From the NCBI GenBank assembly GCA_032718475.1, contig JAUCBJ010004209.1:1-21865 (forward strand): DNA of 21,865 nt, read 5' to 3'. The stretch comes from Nemertoderma westbladi. Its lineage: Eukaryota; Xenacoelomorpha; Nemertodermatida; Nemertodermatidae. A model generated the notes under the pieces. The model had not been told where the DNA came from. It saw only the letters and a program-made list of their open reading frames with translations, and did not search any database. This document shows positions 16,814 to 21,865 of the stretch, one piece after another. Made by a program: the position numbers and the translations under genes. Every line of letters starts with the position of its first letter. Position 1 is the first letter of the stretch.

Positions 16814-16907
16814 GCGAGTCAATCTAGCCGAAAAAGGGGGTCAGGTCAACCCATAACAAATTCACAATTCATCCAAACCAAATTTTTTTATTCTACATTA
16901 CCTTATC
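16814..16907 (+). repeat. Dispersed short repeat, copy 2
   Basis: Related to 7191-7268, with an additional ~15-bp G-rich stretch (GGGGGTCAGGTCA). It is immediately upstream of the Cys-rich fragment. Non-coding, family unknown. Confidence 0.6.
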
Positions 16908-16950
16908 ACCAGCGGAGAGGAATATCTTAACGGCCCTTCGTAAAGAACAT

Positions 16951-17423
16951 GTGCAACCTAATATTAATGATAATGTTGTTGAGGACAGAGAGCATGTTGC
17001 TAGTGAAAATGAAAATGGATGCATGCGCGCAGTGGCCACAATTCGGCTTTATTTTGCATTGCACATTATTGTGATACTCTTGAACCTAGACTTGGAACTG
17101 GTCGATGGGAATGCCTCATTATACCATATATACACTGGCCAAGTAGGTCAGCATATAAGAAGCGCGATATTGCAGTTATTGTTCTGGAGAGCTGCTGGGG
17201 ACATTATTCAGCCACCACTAGAACCAACAAACTTTGGTTGGATATTGTCGGCCGATAACAAACTTAAACCAGATCCAGGTGTACCAGCAATGGCTCCAGA
17301 GCCTATATTACAAATAGCATCCTTTAGATGCAATTCCCACAGACCTTATGTTCTACTGCAAAATGTAGTTGCCAGGCTCTAAAGGTGCCTTGTAATTTGT
17401 ATTGCAAGTGTGAGAATGTATGA
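16951..17423 (+). pseudogene. Element-associated Cys-rich C-terminal fragment
   Basis: The frame from about 17130 reads QHIRSAILQLLFWRAA, then LEPTNFGWILS and PGVPAMAPEPILQIASFRC. This order (an RA-x-W helix, a P..GW motif, an AP.P..IL segment, then Cys pairs) resembles the C-terminus of uncharacterised, repeat-associated proteins in many invertebrate genomes; I recognise the pattern but cannot name a family. A frameshift near 17355 leads to a Cys-rich tail (AKCSCQALKVPCNLYCKC), ending at TGA 17421-17423. Sequence before about 17100 is not recognisable, and the start at 16951 is a GTG, so the true N-terminus is missing. Probably a decayed mobile-element fragment; the Cys pattern suggests a zinc-binding fold. 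Confidence 0.5.
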
Positions 17424-17489
17424 TGTTGCAAAGTGCGAATGAATGCAGTGTTATTTTTTGTAAATTAATAATTATATCATCAAAAATAA

Positions 17490-17632
17490 ATAATCTAAAT
17501 AATAATATACTAATAATACTAATAATAATAATACTAATACTAATAATATATTAATAATAATATATTAATAATAATAATAATACAATATTAATACTAATAA
17601 TACTAATATATATACTAATAAATATACTAATT
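17490..17632. repeat. TAA/TAATAC microsatellite
   Basis: Imperfect runs of TAATAA, TACTAA and TATATTAA fill about 140 bp. No other content. Confidence 0.85.
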
Positions 17633-17639
17633 ACTTACT

Positions 17640-18820
17640 GTAAATGCCATTATGTCACCGAATTCAGGAAACATGCATAAACGGTCCAGTTATTAAACCT
17701 AACATCACCCTACATAAACATCATAAACCCGTTTCGGTGAACACTGCTACATCAGGAAATAAATCTGTGCAGAAACTCATCATGTTGTAGTAAAAAGTTG
17801 TAGTAGTAGTAGCAACGCCATTACATCCATATGTTGGCTACGAATTTACATTCAAACTCACTTCCGCGGCTTATTGAGGATACATATCTAGAGTGTATTA
17901 GCGAGCAGATATGGCATCAGGTATTACCGAGGACAGAGAGGTATGTCGGTGCATTAATTAGCCTCAATGATGTGCTCAAAAATGTGCACTCAGCGCTATG
18001 TATATATTATTTACAAAATTTGTAACCCATTATTGCAAATATAATGCTTATTCCTTATATTTCTATATTTTCTAGCTTAGTTTTTCGTTATTTATATTGC
18101 ACAGTGTCTCCATAGGTCAATTAAATACATCTTCGTGTTAATTTAACCTTGTTGCTATGCAAAACATCTGTCGTTAGTTAAATATTATTCTAGAAAAAAA
18201 TGCTCAATGCTGACTATGTTAAATATGACATAATTTCAATTGTCTTATATAAGTGAACACTTTCAGGAAAAAAATTGCAGTCATACCCAATTTGAACGGT
18301 TGTCACCACTGTCTACTTGACTATAAAATGCATTCTGAAAAACTATATTTATAGCTTTCATAGTATAGAACTTGAATTCACGTTCTGTGTGACATTCAAT
18401 AATTTCAAGTCCTATTTGTCAGTAGTTCTAATGAAACATTGCGGCGCATTACAGCTGATGTGGGTGGACTTAGATGTGTAATCACAGAGATATCTAATTT
18501 TACGAACGATTCCCCAATGACCAGGTGGAAGTCGTAGGTCATTGAGAGATAGAGTAGATTCCTACCCAATACTCGGGCACTAACATATGGTCTATTAGTT
18601 GTTTTGATGATGTTACATTCTCGATCTTAACATTAATTGTGTGTGCTATTGCTTAAACATGAAACTGTAGCGGTAGTATGTACTGCTTTGGTCTATAATA
18701 TTTTTTAGATGTGGAAGGGTTTCTATTTGAAACGGCACTCCTCCAACAATAACATTATAGAGTTGCCTAAGCAACCACAACAACACTCACCTGTACGTAA
18801 TTTTATGATCATTTGGAAAG
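17640..18820. other. Non-coding stretch, nothing recognised
   Basis: No supported gene on either strand. The small frame at 17831-18025 (64 codons) shows no recognisable domain. A weak minus-strand match to a PLE 3' tail (CTGATGT...CACCGAAACGGG, 17755-17728) is noted but not called. The rest is AT-rich unique-looking sequence. Confidence 0.45.
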
Positions 18821-19520
18821 TATCACTTTTAGTACTAACAGAGCCTTAATGGAGAACTCACTAACGGAGGCCTAAATACTCATTCGTGTCGCCCATTATG
18901 AGTTATCCGTTAAGTGCACTTCCGTTAAACCTCCATTAACTTTAAAATTAAGGGAGCTTTGTGTCACCCGCCCCAGGTTACATTGATAGGGTGCTGTTAT
19001 CCTAGTGGACAGAATATAAAGACTTATTTGAGTCTCATAAATTAGCCTACATTATAAAGTAGTCTACAGTTCAGAGGACAGATTTAATTTAAGCAGAGAT
19101 ACGGGTCACAAAAATTAACACCTTATAGGGGGTTGTTATAATTGATATAAATAATTAATTATTGGCGAATTCCTCTCTTTAGATAACTTACTTTCTCTTT
19201 TTTATTCCTCTTTTAAATTACAATTCGCTAAAGAATGTATTGCCTTAGGTTGTCATCCATGCTTTCATTTAAAATATTATTTTTTTAAATAATATATTGC
19301 TTAACTACAATTAAAATGCTTTGTTTTGGACCTACCAAAAATATATCGCAGAGTACACCCCTGGGGCGGGCGACACGAAGCTCCGTTAATTTTAAATAAA
19401 GTTAACAGAGGTTTAACGGAAGTGCACTTAACGGAGGACTTATAATGGGCGACACGAACGAGTGTTTAGGCCTCCGTTAGTGAGCTTTCCGTTAAGGCTC
19501 CGTTAATGCTAAAAATGATA
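18821..19520. mobile_element. 700-bp non-autonomous element with ~160-bp terminal inverted repeats
   Basis: The left arm (18821-18979) and right arm (19357-19520) are reverse complements over nearly their full length, with scattered mismatches and short indels. The ends read TATCA(C/T)TTTTAG. The arms share GAGCCTTAA, CTCACTAACGGAGGCCTAAA, GTGTCGCCCATTAT, AAGTGCACTTCCGTTAAACC and CCCGCCCCAGG. The 377-bp interior is AT-rich with no coding capacity. It fits a foldback/MITE-type DNA element; the superfamily is undetermined because no clear target duplication is visible. Confidence 0.82.
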
Positions 19521-19539
19521 TTACTGAAATGGACATAAA

Positions 19540-19903
19540 GGCCTGTTTACATGGGGCAACTTTTAGAGCAACTATCTCAGCAACTAGCAACTTTTTTTGG
19601 AGCAACTTAATTTAATCGCTGTTTACACATGGCAACTTTACCAGCAACTTGGCTGGCAACTTTTAGAGCAACTTGGCTAGTTTGACTGTAAAATAGTGGG
19701 TCATTTTATCTACTAGCTAGTTTTTGATAATTTAATTTAATTATTCGTCAACGCAAATTCCTTCAAGTTGCCGTAAAAGTTGAACAACTTCTACGACAAC
19801 TATTTTATGTGTTTACTTGCGACTTGATAGGCAACCTGGGTTGCTCTACAAGTTACAGAGAAAGTTGCTGTAAAAGTTGCTCTAAAATATACGCCTACAC
19901 ATG
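19540..19903. mobile_element. Harbinger-like non-autonomous element with GCAACT arrays
   Basis: Starts after TAA with GGCCTGTTTACATGGGGCAACTT. The left ~150 bp hold nine GCAACT motifs in forward orientation, and the right ~100 bp hold at least three AGTTGC in reverse, an inverted organisation. The ends pair imperfectly (TTTTAGAGCAACT on each side). The start resembles the foldback at 20036 (GGCC, ACA(T/C)GG-GCAACTT). Repeated subterminal motifs of this kind are plausible binding sites for Harbinger Myb-like or transposase proteins, which are encoded just downstream. No coding sequence. Confidence 0.6.
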
Positions 19904-20035
19904 AATAAAATTATTGTTAGCATGCTTTGAAGGAACAATAATACTAATTAAAAATTTATTCATATTTTTACAAAATTTTTAAAATTTACATGAAATTTCC
20001 ACCCTAATCCCACTTTAATCTAAACCCTCAAGTAA

Positions 20036-20152
20036 GGCCCCCCTCACACGGAGCAACTTGTTTCTTGAAACTTGTTGCTGGACTCCTCACACAGAAACAA
20101 GTTTCGGAAACAAGTTGCAGCAACAAGTTTCAGAAACCAGTTGCTCCGTGTG

Positions 20153-20180
<28 letters not shown>
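20036..20180. repeat. Foldback next to the Harbinger genes, ending in poly-G
   Basis: After TAA, the arm CCCCCCTCACACGGAGCAACT (20038-20058) is perfectly complementary to 20139-20159. The interior is made of AACTTGTTTC/GAAACAAGTT palindromes, so almost the whole 125 bp can fold. It is followed by a G27 run (20154-20180). It is either a MITE or the subterminal region of the Harbinger element whose genes follow 50 bp later. Confidence 0.72.
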
Positions 20181-20183
<3 letters not shown>

Positions 20184-20228
20184 TTAGTTAGAAAGTTCCG
20201 GCTGCATGGCTTATAGTTACACATTTTT

Positions 20229-21201
20229 ATGATGGCAAAACGAACGAGAAAGGAAGCTTTCTCGCAGGAGGAAATGACAGCATTAGTTACGGGTTTTGCA
20301 AGCAATAATGAGGTTATAACGAGCAAGCACTCAAGCGATGTTTCTCAGAAAAAAAGGTAAGAGCTTACATTATATTAGAAAAGTAAATGCCGTAGGTGGA
20401 AAAAACCGTACATGGAAAACCATACATCCGTGGTGAAGAAGAAGGCCACAGATTTCATTAGGGGTGAAAAAAAGGTGATAAGGAGAACCGGGGGAGGGGA
20501 GGAAGAAATAGGAACCCTTGAAGGTATCCTTAGTGACATCGAGTTGATAGTGTATCGACAATTGCCGCCTGAAACGGTGATGGGTATTCCAGGGGGCGTC
20601 GAGACGGGGTCACCGCAAAATGTTGTGGTTGATGATGGGAGTGACACAGGTGAGGAGATTACTACTGGTAGTTTGTGTGTGGTGGAGCAAGGTCCGTCCA
20701 ACATCCAACAGACAAGCCTGGACGTCTTGATTAATAAATCTGAAAGATTAAATGACCGTCCTCGGTGGATATCCACTAAAAAACGTATGATGCTGCATGA
20801 TTACTACCAAAAGATGTTGGAGATAAGAAGGAAATAAGTTGGAGATTATGGATAAGGAGTTTTAATTGCGCTAAATATATTTCGATGAGAAAACATTGTA
20901 CTACCGGGCACTAAACCATCAACAACATTCTATATCACCTCAGCATCACTTTAGCCAATGGCCATATTTTCAACAATTTTGTCAAACATCCCAGCCAGAA
21001 GTTCAACCACCCCAACAATAACTTCATCAAACATACCAGCCTCAAGTTCAGCCACTACAACCACAACTTCATCAAATATACCAGCCTCAAGTTCAGCCAC
21101 CCCATCAACATGATTATCAACCCTCACAACAGCCGATTCAATATCAACATGACAATGTAGATGTCGACTATTCATCTGTAAATAAAATGCAATCTCTTTA
21201 A
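20229..21201 (+). pseudogene. Harbinger Myb/SANT-like DNA-binding protein, broken
   Basis: Second protein of animal Harbinger transposons, known in that family to bind element ends and help the transposase into the nucleus. It starts at ATG 20229 (or 20232): KRTRKEAFSQEEMTALVTGF, the first SANT helix. A slip in an A7 run (20349-20355) is needed to continue into KSLHYIRKVNAVGGKNRTW. A second frameshift follows at a small tandem duplication of GGAAAA(AA)CCRTACAT (about 20399-20428). The frame then runs KKKATDFIRGEKK, RRTGGGEEE (family hallmark) and ETVMGIPGGVETG, and a leucine/lysine-rich helix ends at TAA 20835-20837. One more shift leads to KLEIMDKEF and, after stops, a Gln/Pro-rich tail with YQPQVQP repeats (about 20905-21201). 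A GTAAGA at 20356 looks like a splice donor, but the implied intron would be only about 22 bp. Confidence 0.78.
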
Positions 21202-21397
21202 AGCATACGGCAATAACTCTATTAATTTTTCAAAACAACATTTAATTTAAACATTTAATTAATAGTAAATAACACATTATATACTGTATATTCAGTATAT
21301 AAACTTACTGTAGGCACCTCGAACCTTTAAATAATCATACATATTATTTACAAATTATAAATGGTACTCATGTAGTATTAAATATATATGCGAATTA
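21202..21397. other. Convergent intergenic spacer of the Harbinger genes
   Basis: AT-rich spacer of about 200 bp between the 3' ends of the Myb-like gene and the transposase. AATAAAATGC at the end of the Myb-like frame (21181) could act as its poly-A signal. Nothing else is seen. Confidence 0.4.
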
Positions 21398-21865
21398 TTA
21401 ATGTGCAAATACATTGGCAACTAAATTATTTCGAGTTTGAACACCTTGACCCAAAACTGGACCATGTTGGTAAATCTGATCATTGCTTTCAACTTCAATG
21501 ACAGATGTCCTAACTTCTGGGTCTTCAGTGCTGTGTTTCTGGGTCCAATTATGGAGACAAGCGCAAGCCATTACTATCTTTGATGCCCTCTCTGGTGCAA
21601 AGTTGATTCCTCTTTCTAGCACACGAAACCGCATTTTCAGTGCACCATTACACCTTTCGATAGACGACCTGGCCCGTTTATAGGCCAAATTGTAACGTTC
21701 TTCGGGTCTGCCATTCGGATAGTCGAAAGGTGTAAGAAGCCAACTTGAATGGGGATAGGCTAAGTCACCTAACAACCAACCACCCCCAAAATCGAGCTGT
21801 CGATCCCAGCTCTGGGATTGACGTAGCATGAAGGCATCATATCATGTGTAGATCCAGGCCATGTC
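21398..21865 (-). pseudogene. Harbinger transposase (HARBI1-type), C-terminal part
   Basis: C-terminal half of a DDE transposase of the PIF/Harbinger superfamily, running off the right edge. At the edge a frame reads WPGSTHD, the second catalytic Asp region. The frame then shifts by a few bases and continues DAFMLRQS. LLGDLAYP follows, then PFDYPN and RYNLAYKRARSSIERCNGALK with the catalytic Glu in IER. MRFRVLERGINF and ASKIVMACACLHN complete the family pattern, and the frame ends at TAA 21398. The shift lies at ATCATATCATG (21837-21847), within or next to the HD codons, so this copy is probably inactive unless it is a sequencing error. It is convergent with the Myb-like gene. Confidence 0.88.

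Noticed and set aside
17728-17755. Minus-strand hammerhead/PLE-tail-like motif (CTGATGT...GAAACGGG)
   Set aside because: The first box lacks the required GA (CTGATGT rather than CTGANGA), no stem II can form, and no PLE coding sequence follows.
17831-18025. 64-codon plus-strand frame
   Set aside because: No recognisable domain, composition like the surrounding non-coding DNA, and no supporting signals.
20356-20378. GT...AG intron in the Myb-like gene
   Set aside because: The implied intron is about 22 bp, too short. The skipped bases encode a sensible part of the SANT domain in another frame, so a frameshift is the better explanation.
20951-21175. 74-codon minus-strand frame with repeated ELEAGMFDE-like units
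   Set aside because: It is the antisense of the Gln/Pro-rich repeats at the C-terminus of the Myb-like gene on the plus strand.
1-21865. CRISPR array, prophage or bacterial operon
   Set aside because: No regularly spaced identical repeats, no ribosome-binding-site-led gene runs, and all coding relics are of eukaryotic transposable elements.

Overview
This 21.9-kb AT-rich window looks like repeat-dense nuclear DNA from an invertebrate animal. The evidence is the mix of element classes: Penelope-like elements with a GIY-YIG endonuclease, a two-gene Harbinger transposon, piggyBac, P-element/THAP9-type and CR1/L2-type LINE fragments, and a Ty3/Gypsy retrotransposon. I cannot name the species. 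I found no convincing host gene; nearly all recognisable coding sequence comes from transposable elements.

Layout. 1-2,600: a decayed piggyBac transposase preceded by a degenerate ~150-bp tandem repeat. 2,700-4,170: direct and inverted repeats around a fragment of a second Penelope-like (PLE) family. 4,275-4,766 (-): a P-element/THAP9-type transposase fragment. 4,770-5,930: unclassified non-coding DNA with several strong hairpins. 5,933-6,700: a PLE copy with an inverted 5' piece, abutting a LINE reverse transcriptase (RT) fragment on the minus strand. 7,976-16,654: a composite PLE flanked by two ~750-bp direct repeats (pLTRs), each with a GIY-YIG domain and a hammerhead-like core. Nested in it at 10,613-15,067 is a complete but decayed Ty3/Gypsy element on the minus strand (LTR, gag, protease, RT, RNase H, integrase, LTR), with a 4-bp GTCT target duplication. 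16,951-17,423: a Cys-rich element-derived fragment. 18,821-19,520: a 700-bp non-coding element with ~160-bp inverted arms. 19,540-21,865: Harbinger material, namely subterminal GCAACT arrays, a foldback, a Myb/SANT-like gene (+) and the convergent transposase (-, running off the window).

Main results. (1) The Gypsy gag/pol boundary carries what looks like a full programmed -1 frameshift signal: slippery heptamer GGGAAAC directly before the gag stop and in correct register, a 6-nt spacer, and an H-type pseudoknot with a 7-bp second stem; the -1 frame is the protease frame. (2) The large PLE carries an in-frame tandem duplication of exactly 642 bp (214 codons) covering the RT catalytic palm, thumb and linker, with both YVDD motifs intact. 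The two halves of the first copy, split by the Gypsy insertion, add up to exactly 642 bp. The same junction occurs in a separate PLE copy at 6.2 kb, so the rearranged form appears to have been mobilised.

Order of events that the nesting allows: the PLE duplicated internally and spread; the Gypsy element inserted into one copy; both then decayed, with in-frame TGA stops plus a few indels.
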